Positions 26,658 to 36,097 are shown, counted from the stretch's first letter. The stretch is 64,000 bases of DNA from Candidatus Aalborgicola lynettensis (GCA_016719405.1 JADJZE010000009.1:3560-67559), one strand, 5' to 3'. Notes: generated by a model from the sequence alone, not told the origin. Made by a program: numbers and translations.

Positions 26658-28856
26658 ATGGGCAAAAACATGGCAGGTGATGTGTGGGGTGGCTTGGCTG
26701 CCATGCTGGTTGCCTTGCCGTCGGCGATTGCGTTTGGCGTTACGGTCTACGCCCCGCTGGGGGGGACCCAGGCGGCGCAGGGCGCCATGGCGGGCATTCT
26801 GGGGGCCATGGCGCTGGGGTTGGTTGCTGCCAGCCTGGGTGGCGCACCGCGACTGATCAGCGCACCGTGTGCCCCGGCTGTGGCAATTTTTTCCGCCTTT
26901 GCCCTGGAGCGGCTGGCCCAAGGCAGCGATGTGGCAGCCATTGTCTTGATGCTGACCCTGGTCGGCCTGTTAGCGGGTGGTTTTCAGGTGCTGTTTGGTG
27001 TGCTGCGCGTGGGGCACCTGATCAAATACATGCCCTACCCGGTGGTCAGCGGCTACCTGAGCGGAGTGGGGCTGATCATTATTGGCAGCCAGATTCCCAA
27101 GTTGCTGGGCACCACAGGCGGGCTGACGATGTGGGCCGCGCTGGTAGCGCCTGTGCAGTGGAATATGCGCAGCCTACTGATAGGTGCGGTGACCGCTGCT
27201 GTCATGGTGTGGGCACCGCGTGTCGTCAAGGCCGTGCCGGCGGCGATTCTCGGGCTGCTGGCCGGGGTGTTGGCCTACCTTGCTTTGGGATTGGCTGGGC
27301 TGGTGCCCATGGTGGCGGGAAACAACGTCATGCTGGTAGGGCCACTCACCGGCGGAGATGGCAGCAGCTTTCTCACTGCCTTGGGCACCCGCTGGCAGGC
27401 GGCGGCGCAGATGGATCTGGGTGCACTGGTGTCGTTGCTGTTTCCGGCCCTTACGCTGGCCGGCCTGTTGTCGATTGACACGCTCAAGACCTGCGTGGTG
27501 CTCGACGCCATGACCCGCAGCCGACACGATTCCAACCGGGAGTTGATCGCCCAGGGGTGCGGCAATCTGTGCGCCAGCGTTGTCGGTGGTATGCCTGGTG
27601 CGGGAACCATGGGTGCTACCCTGGTTAACTTGTCCAGTGGTGCCGTCAGTCGATGGTCTGGAATGTTTGAAGGCATGGCGGCGCTGGCTGCCTTTGCGCT
27701 CTTGGGCGGGTTGATTGCCTGGGTGCCGGTGGCGGCACTGGCGGCGATTTTGATCGTCATTGGTGTGCGCATGATTGACCGCAGCAGCCTGCATTTTCTG
27801 CATGCACGGGCCACGCTGCTGGACTTTCTGGTGATCCTGTCCGTCGTCACTACGGCGCTGACGGTGAGCCTGATTGCCGCATCCGCCGTGGGCGTTTTGT
27901 TGGCCATCATGCTGTTCATTCGCGAGCAGGTCAGCAACCGGGTGGTTCGCCGCCGTCTACTGGGCAGCGAGACCTTTTCCAAGCGGGTACGCACACGCGA
28001 CGAAATGGCCAGCCTGGTGCGCCACGGTGAGCAGGTGGTGGTGTGTGAGTTGCAGGGCAGCCTTTTTTTTGGCACCACGCAGCAGTTGTACAGCGCCTTG
28101 GAGGCCGACCTGAAGACGCGGCGTTTCGTTATTTTGGACATGCGCCGTGTACAAACCGTCGATGTGACGGCGGCGCACATGCTCGAGCAAGTGCGTGAAA
28201 TGCTGGCCGAGCGCGATGGGCGGCTGATACTGGCCGACATTCCAGCCCGGTCGCCATCGGGGCTGGATATCAAAGCCTACCTGGTTGAGGCCGGTTTGCT
28301 GGTACCCCATGCCGAAGGCCACCGCGTCAAGGTGTTCCCGGAAGTCGATACCGCACTGGAATGGACGGAAGATCTGATACTCAACGAAGCCGCGCTGACA
28401 CCGTCCACCGAGACCGCGTTGGAACTGCATGAAATGGAGCTGTTTAGGCAACGCAATGCGCAGACCCTGGTTGCAATGGAAGCCTGCATGGAACGGCGCA
28501 CGGTACAGGCTGGTGGCATAATTTTTTCGCGCGGTGATGCGGGCGATGAGCTGTTTTTGATACGCCGCGGTGCAGTGCGCATCGTGCTGCCGGTCAGTGA
28601 TACCAAATCCCACCACTTGGGAACTTTTGGACGCGGGTCTTTTTTTGGTGAGATGAGTTTCCTGGACGGCGCCGCACGCTCTGCTGACGCCGTGGCTTTC
28701 TCGCAGACCGATTTGTATGTGCTTTCGCGCAAGGTGTACAACCAGTTTGCCGAAGCGCACCGCAAGACGGCGCTCGACTTGATGGAAGGCATAGCCAGCA
28801 CCTTGGCAAGCCGTTTGCGCTACACCACCGCAGAACTGCGTGTGTTGGAGTCCTGA
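26658..28856 (+). CDS. SulP-family anion transporter fused to STAS and cyclic-nucleotide-binding domains
   Basis: The 732-residue protein has about 12 membrane segments of the SulP (SLC26) type (YAPLGGTQAAQGAMAGILGA, APCAPAVAIFSAFALE, GCGNLCASVVGGMPGAGTMG). A STAS domain follows around residues 440-550 (ELQGSLFFGTTQQL, FVILDMRRVQTVDVTAAHML). A C-terminal cNMP-binding domain covers about residues 600-720 (GGIIFSRGDAGDELFLIRRG, RGSFFGEMSFLDGAARSADA). SulP proteins carry sulfate, bicarbonate or organic anions. The cNMP fusion implies gating by cAMP or c-di-GMP-like ligands. The substrate is not predictable from sequence alone. Confidence 0.88.
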   Translation: MGKNMAGDVWGGLAAMLVALPSAIAFGVTVYAPLGGTQAAQGAMAGILGAMALGLVAASLGGAPRLISAPCAPAVAIFSAFALERLAQGSDVAAIVLMLTLVGLLAGGFQVLFGVLRVGHLIKYMPYPVVSGYLSGVGLIIIGSQIPKLLGTTGGLTMWAALVAPVQWNMRSLLIGAVTAAVMVWAPRVVKAVPAAILGLLAGVLAYLALGLAGLVPMVAGNNVMLVGPLTGGDGSSFLTALGTRWQAAAQMDLGALVSLLFPALTLAGLLSIDTLKTCVVLDAMTRSRHDSNRELIAQGCGNLCASVVGGMPGAGTMGATLVNLSSGAVSRWSGMFEGMAALAAFALLGGLIAWVPVAALAAILIVIGVRMIDRSSLHFLHARATLLDFLVILSVVTTALTVSLIAASAVGVLLAIMLFIREQVSNRVVRRRLLGSETFSKRVRTRDEMASLVRHGEQVVVCELQGSLFFGTTQQLYSALEADLKTRRFVILDMRRVQTVDVTAAHMLEQVREMLAERDGRLILADIPARSPSGLDIKAYLVEAGLLVPHAEGHRVKVFPEVDTALEWTEDLILNEAALTPSTETALELHEMELFRQRNAQTLVAMEACMERRTVQAGGIIFSRGDAGDELFLIRRGAVRIVLPVSDTKSHHLGTFGRGSFFGEMSFLDGAARSADAVAFSQTDLYVLSRKVYNQFAEAHRKTALDLMEGIASTLASRLRYTTAELRVLES

Positions 28857-28893
28857 GGCGGATCAACGCAAGATAAACGGGGGAAGGGGAAAG

Positions 28894-28968
<75 letters not shown>

Positions 28969-28978
28969 AAAAGGAAAA

Positions 28979-29010
28979 GGGTTTGCTGCTAGCTAAATAG
29001 CGGCAAACCC
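28979..29010 (-). terminator. Hairpin terminator between two tRNA genes
   Basis: GGGTTTGC and GCAAACCC form a perfect 8-bp stem with an inner GCTA/TAGC stem. On the minus strand it is followed by TTTTCCTTTT. It lies just below the tRNA-Asn gene and can end its transcript or help process it from tRNA-Thr. Confidence 0.6.
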
Positions 29011-29020
29011 TTGTCTTGTC

Positions 29021-29096
29021 TGGCTCCTCGACCTGGGCTCGAACCAGGGACCTACGGATTAACAGTCCGGCGCTCTACCAACTGAGCTATCGAGGA
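29021..29096 (-). tRNA. tRNA-Asn (anticodon GTT)
   Basis: On the minus strand acceptor TCCTCGA pairs with TCGAGGA, the D arm is AGCTCAGTTGGTAGAGC, the anticodon loop CTGTTAA sits in a GCCGG/CCGT stem, the T arm has TGGTTCGAGCCCA, and CCA is encoded. It is upstream of tRNA-Thr in the same direction. Confidence 0.95.
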
Positions 29097-29251
29097 ATTG
29101 AGCCTCAAATTATAGCGTGTGATTTTCTGCATTTTTCCAATGCGCGAAAAAATTTGCGAGTTTTTCAAGTCGGTCGAGGTTCTACGCTGGTTTTTTAAGC
29201 GAAGACCTGCATCCCTTATCCTTGTTCGCTTGACTGCAATTTGGAACCACT

Positions 29252-29629
29252 ATGAGCACACCATATGAAATCGGTTTGGCTACCCGCAAAGCCGTGATGG
29301 GCGAAGATTTCGTCACTACCGCCTTGGCCAACGCGACACCATTTACCCAGCCAATGCAAGAGCACATCACCCGTGCCGCTTGGGGAGATATTTGGCAACG
29401 GCCAGGGCTCGATCTCAAAGCGCGCAGCCTGATCACTGTTGCCATGTTAACGGCGCTGGGAAAACAAAATGAACTCAAAGGCCATGTACGCGGCGCGTTG
29501 AACAATGGTGTCAGCGTACAGGAAATCCAGGAAGTCCTCTTGCACGCCACCATTTATTGTGGTGTGCCCGCAGCCGTTGAGGCATTTCGTACTGCCAATG
29601 AGGTGGTGGGCAACGCATCCAGCTCATGA
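29252..29629 (+). CDS. Carboxymuconolactone decarboxylase family protein (PcaC-like)
   Basis: The 125-residue protein matches the PcaC-like branch of the CMD family: an all-helical fold with EHITRAAWGDIWQRPGLDLK, ARSLITVAMLTALGK, ELKGHVRGALNNGVSVQEIQ and LLHATIYCGVPAAVEAFR. Classical members decarboxylate gamma-carboxymuconolactone in protocatechuate breakdown. No other pca genes are near, so the substrate is uncertain. It does not have the paired CxxC of AhpD. Confidence 0.8.
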   Translation: MSTPYEIGLATRKAVMGEDFVTTALANATPFTQPMQEHITRAAWGDIWQRPGLDLKARSLITVAMLTALGKQNELKGHVRGALNNGVSVQEIQEVLLHATIYCGVPAAVEAFRTANEVVGNASSS

Positions 29630-29642
29630 ACCGATCGGAATT

Positions 29643-30263
29643 TCATTGTCGCGTTGAGAGGTCATTGATTTGGGTGGCCGCAAAACCCTGGTCATCGTCA
29701 CTGTCATCGTCTTGGCGCAGATCCGCAGCAGTGGGGGGGAGGTCAAATTTTGGCTTGCTGGCCGGGGGAGTGGCTGCAGTCGATTCCCCGGGAGTCCAAA
29801 CAGGTGATTTCTGTGCGAGCACTGGCGCAGCCGGGTTTGTGGCGATTCCTGTGCTCCAAAAACCAGGGTCTGGAAATTGCGTGTGCGTGAAGCCGCAGTC
29901 AGGCGCAAACGACCAACTGAAATGGTATTTGGCTGCGCTGGCGGCGGGGTCGAACTGCCGGAGTCCTTCAACCATGCCGAGTTGAAGCGCAGGCGCGTAC
30001 TGCATGAGCGCGTCATGCCATTTGAGTACCACCAGTTGCACCAGTACGGCATCTCCTTGCTGGCTGATTTGAATTGGCGTAACTTCGCAGGTAAGCCAGT
30101 TGCCTGGGATTCCCTTGTGCCGAAGCACACTGTGCAAGGCTAGGCGCACCATTTCGCGTTGGGCTGCGCTGGGTGCGGGGACTGACTGGGTGGTGGCGGA
30201 CTGCCGGGGTGCCGGTGGCGGGGTGCTGGATTTCGAGCGGCCTCGACTCAAAAAGTCAAACAT
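29643..30263 (-). CDS. Conserved hypothetical protein
   Basis: The 206-residue product begins MFDFLSRGRSKSS with a good AAGGAATTTGC spacing to the ribosome binding site. It has a Pro/Ser-rich linker, then a domain with REMVRLALHSVLRHKGIPGN and SQQGDAVLVQLVVLKWHDAL. The tail is Pro/Asp-rich. No signal peptide or membrane helix is seen. I do not recognise the family. It is convergent with the PcaC-like gene and divergent from the efflux operon. Confidence 0.6.
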   Translation of the reverse strand: MFDFLSRGRSKSSTPPPAPRQSATTQSVPAPSAAQREMVRLALHSVLRHKGIPGNWLTCEVTPIQISQQGDAVLVQLVVLKWHDALMQYAPALQLGMVEGLRQFDPAASAAKYHFSWSFAPDCGFTHTQFPDPGFWSTGIATNPAAPVLAQKSPVWTPGESTAATPPASKPKFDLPPTAADLRQDDDSDDDQGFAATQINDLSTRQ

Positions 30264-30385
30264 GCAAATTCCTTCCCTGTGTTGGAGGTTTTTCGACCCA
30301 TGCCAGTGTATGGCACCGATTGACAAATGCAAAACACCAGCCTTACCACTCCCCCAGGGATTTGGGGTACACCGATAGATTTTGT

Positions 30386-30434
30386 TTGACAAAAAAAAAT
30401 CCTTCGACTAAATTACTAACCAATAGGTCATTAA
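30386..30434 (+). promoter_or_regulatory. Promoter with TetR-type operator for the RND efflux operon
   Basis: TTGACA (30386-30391) and TAAATT (30409-30414) are spaced by 17 bases. Overlapping the -10 and start region, TTACTAACC-AATA-GGTCATTAA (30413-30434) is an imperfect palindrome with 7 of 9 symmetric positions. This looks like operators of TetR-family repressors of efflux pumps. No tetR gene is adjacent, so the repressor would be encoded elsewhere. Confidence 0.5.
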
Positions 30435-30477
30435 AATATGGGCTATTCACTCCCTTCATACCTGCCTACTTTTTTCC

Positions 30478-31665
30478 ATGTATTCCAAGTCACCCTTTGG
30501 CGCCGTAGCGCTCGTTGCGGTAGCGTTTGCGCTGTCCGCATGTTCCAAACCCGCTTCTACGGAAGAGCCTCTTCGCGCTGTCAAGGTGGTTACCGTGGGT
30601 GCCGAAACCATGCGCACAGGTGCTGAATTTTCGGGCGACGTTCGTGCACGTGTGGAGTCCCGGCTGGGCTTTCGAGTGGGGGGGAAGATGGTTCTGCGTC
30701 CGGCGGAGCTGGGTCAGCACGTAAAACCGGGTCAGGTACTGGCGCAGTTGGATCCGCAAGATTACAAACTCTCTGCGCAGGCGGCACAGGCGCAGGTGGC
30801 CGCCGTGACCACCAATCGGGATCTGGCGGCTGCTGATTTCAAGCGTTTCAAGGAACTGCGTGACCAGAACTTCATCAGTGGCGCTGAATTGGAGCGCCGT
30901 GAAGCCAGTTTGAAAGCGGCACAGGCCCAGTTGGACCAGGCCCAAGCACAGTTGACGGGGCAGGGTAACCAGGCGGCCTATACCTCCCTGGTGTCCGATG
31001 TTTCGGGCGTGATTACGGCCATTGAGGCGGAGGTCGGGCAGGTGGTGGCCGCCGGCACTCCGGTCGTGCGTATTGCCCAGGACGGACCCCGCGATGTGGT
31101 TTTTGCAGTACCGGAAGACAAGGTAGCCATGATCCCGGTGGGCTCCACTGTGGATGTGCGGGTGTGGGCGTCAAATGATGTACTCAAGGGCGTGGTGCGT
31201 GAAGTGGCGGTCAGCGCGGATCCGGTGACGCGCACGTTTGGTGTCAAGGTGGCTTTGGCGGCCAAAGATACGCTGGCATTGGGTACCACCGTGTCGGTTG
31301 TGCCGCAGGCGCTGGACCGCGGGAAGATGCAGGTTATCAAGCTGCCGACCAGCGCACTGCGCAAAGATGGCAATACTGCGGCGGTCTGGGTGTTGGACTC
31401 CGCCACCATGACGGTGAACTTGCAGCCCATTGAGGTGGCAACCGCAGATGGCAACGATGTGGTGGTGGCCAGCGGATTGCAGCCAGGCATGCAGGTGGTG
31501 GCGGCGGGTGTGCATGTGCTGTCGCCTGGACAGAGGGTTAGTCTATTTAAGGAAAAAGTGGCTTTTGCGCCCACCAGTAGTGCGCAAGCAGCTATAAAAA
31601 CAATAGCATCTGCGAGTGCCACGGTAGCACCGGCGGTACAGTCCAGCGCATCGGCTGCAAAGTGA
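30478..31665 (+). CDS. RND efflux periplasmic adaptor lipoprotein (MFP/HlyD family)
   Basis: The 395-residue protein starts with a lipoprotein signal peptide and lipobox (LSAC, lipidated Cys at residue 22). It has the RND adaptor plan: an early beta-barrel strand, lipoyl halves (RVGGKMVLRPAELGQHVKPG, TAIEAEVGQVVAAGTPVVRI), an alpha-hairpin rich in Ala/Gln, and a membrane-proximal end. It links the inner membrane pump 31673-34822 to an outer membrane channel not found here. Its last residues (AQAAIKTIASAS) are encoded by a dispersed repeat, which seems to have extended the tail. Confidence 0.88.
   Translation: MYSKSPFGAVALVAVAFALSACSKPASTEEPLRAVKVVTVGAETMRTGAEFSGDVRARVESRLGFRVGGKMVLRPAELGQHVKPGQVLAQLDPQDYKLSAQAAQAQVAAVTTNRDLAAADFKRFKELRDQNFISGAELERREASLKAAQAQLDQAQAQLTGQGNQAAYTSLVSDVSGVITAIEAEVGQVVAAGTPVVRIAQDGPRDVVFAVPEDKVAMIPVGSTVDVRVWASNDVLKGVVREVAVSADPVTRTFGVKVALAAKDTLALGTTVSVVPQALDRGKMQVIKLPTSALRKDGNTAAVWVLDSATMTVNLQPIEVATADGNDVVVASGLQPGMQVVAAGVHVLSPGQRVSLFKEKVAFAPTSSAQAAIKTIASASATVAPAVQSSASAAK
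31583..31618 (-). repeat. Dispersed repeat, copy F (partial, inside coding sequence)
   Basis: The sequence GCGCAAGCAGCTATAAAAACAATAGCATCTGC matches the right half of copy B. It is read in frame as AQAAIKTIASAS at the C-terminus of the RND adaptor. The same AQAAIK peptide would be encoded by copies B and C if translated. Confidence 0.55.
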
Positions 31666-31672
31666 GGTCGCC

Positions 31673-34600
31673 ATGATGCACGAGCAAACCCGAGCGGGCT
31701 TTAATTTATCCAAATGGGCGCTGGACCACGCGCCATTGACACGTTATTTGATGCTGGTGCTCATGGTGCTGGGCATGGCGGCATTTTTCCAGCTCGGGCA
31801 GGACGAGGATCCGCCCTTTACCTTCCGTGCCATGGTGGTGCGTACCTTCTGGGCCGGTGCCACCGCACAGCAGATGGCCGAGCAGGTCACCGACAAGCTG
31901 GAGCGCACGCTGCAAGAGGTACCCAACGCCGACAAGATTCGCAGTTTTTCCAAGCCGGGTGAGTCCACCATCATTTTTCAGGTGAAAGACTCTACACGCG
32001 CAGCCGATGTGCAGAACATCTGGTACACAGTGCGAAAAAAAATCAGCGACATGCGCATGACCTTGCCGCAAGGTGTGCAGGGGCCGTTTTTTAACGACGA
32101 ATACGGTGATGTGTTTGGCGTGATTTACGCCCTGGAGTCGGATGGTTTTTCTGACGCCGAGGTCAAAACCTTTGCCGACGCCGTGCGCCAAAAGCTGTTG
32201 CGTGTGGCGGATGTCAATAAAGTTGAGCTGTTTGGTGTGCAGGACGAAAAGCTGTACATCGAGATTTCGCAAAAGCGCCTGGCGCAACTGGGCCTGGACT
32301 TGAATCAGGTGCTGGCCCAGTTGGGCCAGCAAAATGCCGTGGAGAGTGCCGGCACCGTGCAGACGCCGCTGGACGTGGTGCAAGTGCGCGTGGGTGGGCA
32401 GTTTGAGGCGGTGGAGCAACTCAGAGCCATGCCCATTCGCGGCAGTTCGGGCAGTCAATTGCGTTTGGGTGATATTGCGGTGATCCAGCGTGGGTATGTT
32501 GACCCACCGTCTGTCAAAGTGCGCCACCAGGGCAAGCAGGTGATTGGACTGGGCGTATCCATGGCCAAGGGCGGCGACATCATCGCGCTGGGCAAGGCGC
32601 TGAAAAAAGCCACCAACGGCATTGACGCCACCTTGCCCGCTGGCATTCGCCTGGTCAACCTGCAGGACCAACCCAAGGCAGTGGCCCGGTCTGTCAACGA
32701 ATTCATTGCGGTGCTGATTGAGGCCATTGTGATTGTGCTGGGCGTAAGTGTGATCAGCCTGGGACTGCACAAGCGCAGCAATGCCACCCGCTGGCACAAC
32801 CGTTACTTTATTGACATGCGTCCGGGCCTGGTGGTGGGTATCACCATTCCGCTGGTGCTGGCGGTCACCTTTTTGGGCATGTGGTACTGGGGCATAGGGT
32901 TGCACAAAATATCGCTGGGCTCACTCATCATCTCGCTGGGTTTACTGGTGGACGACGCCATCATTGCGGTCGAGATGATGGTGCGCAAAATGGAGGAAGG
33001 CTACGACAAGGTTCGCGCCGCCACGTTTGCCTACGACATTACCGCCATGCCCATGCTGACCGGCACCCTGATCACTGCGGTGGGTTTTTTGCCGATTGGC
33101 ATTGCCCGGTCGTCCGTGGGGGAATACACCTTTGCGATTTTTGGCGTTACCGTGCTGGCACTGGTGTTGAGCTGGCTGGTGTCGGTGTATTTTGTTCCCT
33201 ACCTGGGTACGCTGCTGCTCAAGGTCAAGCCACATGCTGCGGGCGACCAGCCGCACGAGCTGTTTGATACCCCGTTCTACAACGCCTTTCGTAAAACCGT
33301 GAACTGGTGTGTGCAGCACCGCTGGATCACTATCGGCCTGATGGTGCTGACGTTTGCCCTGGGCATTGTGGGCATGGGCAAGGTACAGCAGCAATTCTTC
33401 CCCGATTCCAGTCGGCCGGAGGTGCTGGTGGACATCTGGTTTCCTGAGGGTACCTCTATCGCCGCCAATGAAGCCATCACCCAACGGGTGGAAGCACGCC
33501 TGATGCAAGAGGAGGGTGTGGAGAGTGTCAGCACCTGGGTCGGTTCGGGTGTGCCGCGTTTTTATCTGCCCATGGACAACGCGTTTCCGCAAACCAATGT
33601 GTCGCAGTTCATCATCCTGCCCAAGGATTTGACACTGCGCGAGTCGATTCGCATCAAGCTGCCCACTGTCATGGCGCAGGAGTTTCCCGAAGTGCGGGCA
33701 CGCATCAAGATTTTGCCCAATGGGCCACCGGTGCCGTATCCGGTGCAGTTTCGCGTAATGGGTGCAGAGCCCTCTGTGCTGCGTGAACGTGCTGACGAAG
33801 TGACAAAGGTTATGCGTTCCAGCAGCAACACCCGGGGTGTCAATGACAACTGGAACGAGTCCATCAAGGTGGTGCGTCTGGAGGTGGATCAGTCCAAGGC
33901 GCGGGCGTTGGGTGTGACCAGCCAGTCGATTGCACAATCGTCGCGTACCCTGTTGGTGGGGTCAACCGTGGGCCAGTACCGCGAGGGCGATAAGCTGATT
34001 GACATCGTGTTGCGCCAACCTGCGGATGAGCGCAGTGCCATCAGCGACATGGCGAATGCCTATTTGCCCACCGCCAGTGGCAAGGCCATACCGCTGACGC
34101 AAATAGCGAGACCGACCTTTGCCTGGGAGCCGGGTGTGATGTGGCGGCACAACCGCGAGTACGCCATCACCGTGCAAAGTGACATTGTGGAAGGCCTGCA
34201 GGGTGCAACTGTCACCAACGAACTTCTGCCCCAACTGCGGGCGCTGGAAGCGGGCTGGAAAACCAGGGGTCTGGGCGATTACCGCATTGAGGTCGCCGGG
34301 GCGGTGGAAGAGAGCAGCAAGGGATCGTCGTCGATAGCGGCGGGTGTTCCCATCATGCTGTTTATTACTTTCACGCTGCTGATGCTGCAATTGCACAGTT
34401 TCAGCCGCGCCATGCTGGTGTTTTTGACTGGCCCATTGGGCATTGCCGGAGTTGCCGGGGCGCTGCTGGTGTCGGGTAAGCCATTTGGATTTGTGGCTTT
34501 GCTGGGGGTGATTGCGCTGATGGGCATGATCCAGCGCAACTCGGTCATTTTGATTGACCAGATTGAACAGGACCGTGCTGCAGGTGTGCCGGCGTGGGAT

Positions 34601-34822
34601 GCCATTGTGGAGTCGGCGGTGCGCCGCCTGCGCCCTATTGTGTTGACGGCTGCTGCAGCAGTGCTGGCCATGATTCCCCTGTCGCGCTCGGTTTTCTGGG
34701 GGCCGATGGCCGTCGCCATCATGGGGGGGCTGATTGTGGCCACGGTATTGACATTGTTGGCGCTTCCCGCAATGTATGCCGCGTGGTTCCGGGTGAGAAA
34801 GGTGGGTTCCGTAGCAGGTTAA
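31673..34822 (+). CDS. RND-family efflux pump permease
   Basis: The 1049-residue inner membrane protein has the RND plan: a membrane helix near residue 25, a large periplasmic loop, then helices 2-6 with the proton-relay aspartates in SLGLLVDDAIIAVEMM (TM4). A second large loop and helices 8-12 with GVIALMGMIQRNSVILIDQI follow. It starts 7 bp after the adaptor gene. The N-terminal QDEDPPFTFRAMVV places it in the heavily represented HAE1/HAE-like multidrug group. The substrate is unknown. Confidence 0.9.
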   Translation: MMHEQTRAGFNLSKWALDHAPLTRYLMLVLMVLGMAAFFQLGQDEDPPFTFRAMVVRTFWAGATAQQMAEQVTDKLERTLQEVPNADKIRSFSKPGESTIIFQVKDSTRAADVQNIWYTVRKKISDMRMTLPQGVQGPFFNDEYGDVFGVIYALESDGFSDAEVKTFADAVRQKLLRVADVNKVELFGVQDEKLYIEISQKRLAQLGLDLNQVLAQLGQQNAVESAGTVQTPLDVVQVRVGGQFEAVEQLRAMPIRGSSGSQLRLGDIAVIQRGYVDPPSVKVRHQGKQVIGLGVSMAKGGDIIALGKALKKATNGIDATLPAGIRLVNLQDQPKAVARSVNEFIAVLIEAIVIVLGVSVISLGLHKRSNATRWHNRYFIDMRPGLVVGITIPLVLAVTFLGMWYWGIGLHKISLGSLIISLGLLVDDAIIAVEMMVRKMEEGYDKVRAATFAYDITAMPMLTGTLITAVGFLPIGIARSSVGEYTFAIFGVTVLALVLSWLVSVYFVPYLGTLLLKVKPHAAGDQPHELFDTPFYNAFRKTVNWCVQHRWITIGLMVLTFALGIVGMGKVQQQFFPDSSRPEVLVDIWFPEGTSIAANEAITQRVEARLMQEEGVESVSTWVGSGVPRFYLPMDNAFPQTNVSQFIILPKDLTLRESIRIKLPTVMAQEFPEVRARIKILPNGPPVPYPVQFRVMGAEPSVLRERADEVTKVMRSSSNTRGVNDNWNESIKVVRLEVDQSKARALGVTSQSIAQSSRTLLVGSTVGQYREGDKLIDIVLRQPADERSAISDMANAYLPTASGKAIPLTQIARPTFAWEPGVMWRHNREYAITVQSDIVEGLQGATVTNELLPQLRALEAGWKTRGLGDYRIEVAGAVEESSKGSSSIAAGVPIMLFITFTLLMLQLHSFSRAMLVFLTGPLGIAGVAGALLVSGKPFGFVALLGVIALMGMIQRNSVILIDQIEQDRAAGVPAWDAIVESAVRRLRPIVLTAAAAVLAMIPLSRSVFWGPMAVAIMGGLIVATVLTLLALPAMYAAWFRVRKVGSVAG

Positions 34823-34905
34823 AATATGCGACTGACCTAATTCCAAATGGGTGCGAGAGTCTTGTAAACGGTGTTTGCAAGCACTTTTGCCCCCATTTTT
34901 GTTTT

Positions 34906-34992
34906 GCGCGGGTGGCGAAATTGGTAGACGCACCAGGTTTAGGTCCTGACGCTGGCAACAGTGTGGGGGTTCGAGTCCCCCCCCGCGCACCA
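34906..34992 (+). tRNA. tRNA-Leu (anticodon TAG)
   Basis: A class II tRNA of 87 bases with acceptor GCGCGGG/CCCGCGC, D arm GTGGCGAAATTGGTAGACGC, anticodon loop TTTAGGT in a CCAGG/CCTG stem, a long variable arm (CGCTGGCAACAGTG), T arm GGGGGTTCGAGTCCCC and encoded CCA. Confidence 0.95.
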
Positions 34993-35035
34993 GTTTTCAC
35001 AGTAGTGGATGGGTTGAGGGTGATTCACTAACTAA

Positions 35036-35980
35036 ATGCTAATGAAGTACAAATCAGATGTGCCAAAAGTTGCCATACTTTTGTGCACCTACCACGGCCA
35101 ACACTATTTGGCCGACCAATTGGAGTCGTTTGCTGCGCAAACGCACGCCAATTGGGAGGTATGGGCTTCAGATGACGGTTCCCAGGATGACACCCATGCC
35201 ATACTGAAAAAATACCAGGCCAAGTGGGATTCAGGGCGCCTTTCGGTTCACTTTGGACCGTCAGAAGGTTTTGTGGCCAATTTTCTGTCCTTGACCTGTA
35301 AGGCCAACATCAAAGCCGACTTCTACGCGTATTCTGATCAAGACGACATTTGGGAGGCCGACAAACTCGACCGTGCGATTAGCGCGCTGCAAGCCGTTCC
35401 GCCACACGTGCCTGCGCTGTATTGTTCCCGAACCAACTTGGTCGACGTCAGCAACCGCAGTATCGGTTTTTCTCCCTTGTTTACCAAACCACCGAGCTTT
35501 GTGAATGCCCTGATACAAAACATTGGGGGGGGAAACACCATGGTGTTCAATAATGCCGCGCGTGCCCTGTTGCGTGAAGCGGGCGACGATGTGGAGGTAG
35601 TGACCCACGACTGGTGGGCCTACATGGTGGTCATTGGCTGTGGCGGAAAAGTGTTCTACGATCCCTATCCATCGGTGCGCTACCGCCAGCACGACAATAA
35701 TCTGGTAGGCATGAACTCGGGTTGGCGTGCACGTTTGATACGCATCCGCATGTTGTTTCAGGGGCGTTTCAGGCAATGGAATAGCCAAAATATTCGTGCG
35801 CTGGAGCGGGTTCGCAGCAAACTTGAGCCTGAGCATCAGGCTGCGTTAGACACGTTTGCCCAGGCGCGTGACCAGTGGTTGCTACCGCGCTTGGTGGGAC
35901 TCAAACGGTCGGGTATTTATCGCCAATCATTTCTCAGTAATCTGGGACTGGTTATGGCGGCAATTTTCAAAAAAATCTAG
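35036..35980 (+). CDS. Family 2 glycosyltransferase
   Basis: The 314-residue protein begins with the GT-A fold: VAILLCTYHGQHYLADQLES, then ASDDGSQDDT, and the metal-binding SDQDDIWEADKLDRAI. It is similar to rhamnosyl- or glucosyl-transferases acting on lipopolysaccharide or exopolysaccharide precursors. The start may be 35036 or 35042 (two methionines). It is isolated from other polysaccharide genes here, so the acceptor is unknown. No signal peptide is present. The short gap to nirN (35981-36097) holds nothing clear. Confidence 0.8.
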   Translation: MLMKYKSDVPKVAILLCTYHGQHYLADQLESFAAQTHANWEVWASDDGSQDDTHAILKKYQAKWDSGRLSVHFGPSEGFVANFLSLTCKANIKADFYAYSDQDDIWEADKLDRAISALQAVPPHVPALYCSRTNLVDVSNRSIGFSPLFTKPPSFVNALIQNIGGGNTMVFNNAARALLREAGDDVEVVTHDWWAYMVVIGCGGKVFYDPYPSVRYRQHDNNLVGMNSGWRARLIRIRMLFQGRFRQWNSQNIRALERVRSKLEPEHQAALDTFAQARDQWLLPRLVGLKRSGIYRQSFLSNLGLVMAAIFKKI

Positions 35981-36097
35981 ATTGAAACAAGCGGTGTGGG
36001 CTCCGATTGAAACGACACGCCCTTGAGCTGAATTTCAGTTACACAGGGCGAGAAACTTGTTCAGCTCGTGCAGTCTGTATTGCCTCTCACCGCTCAT

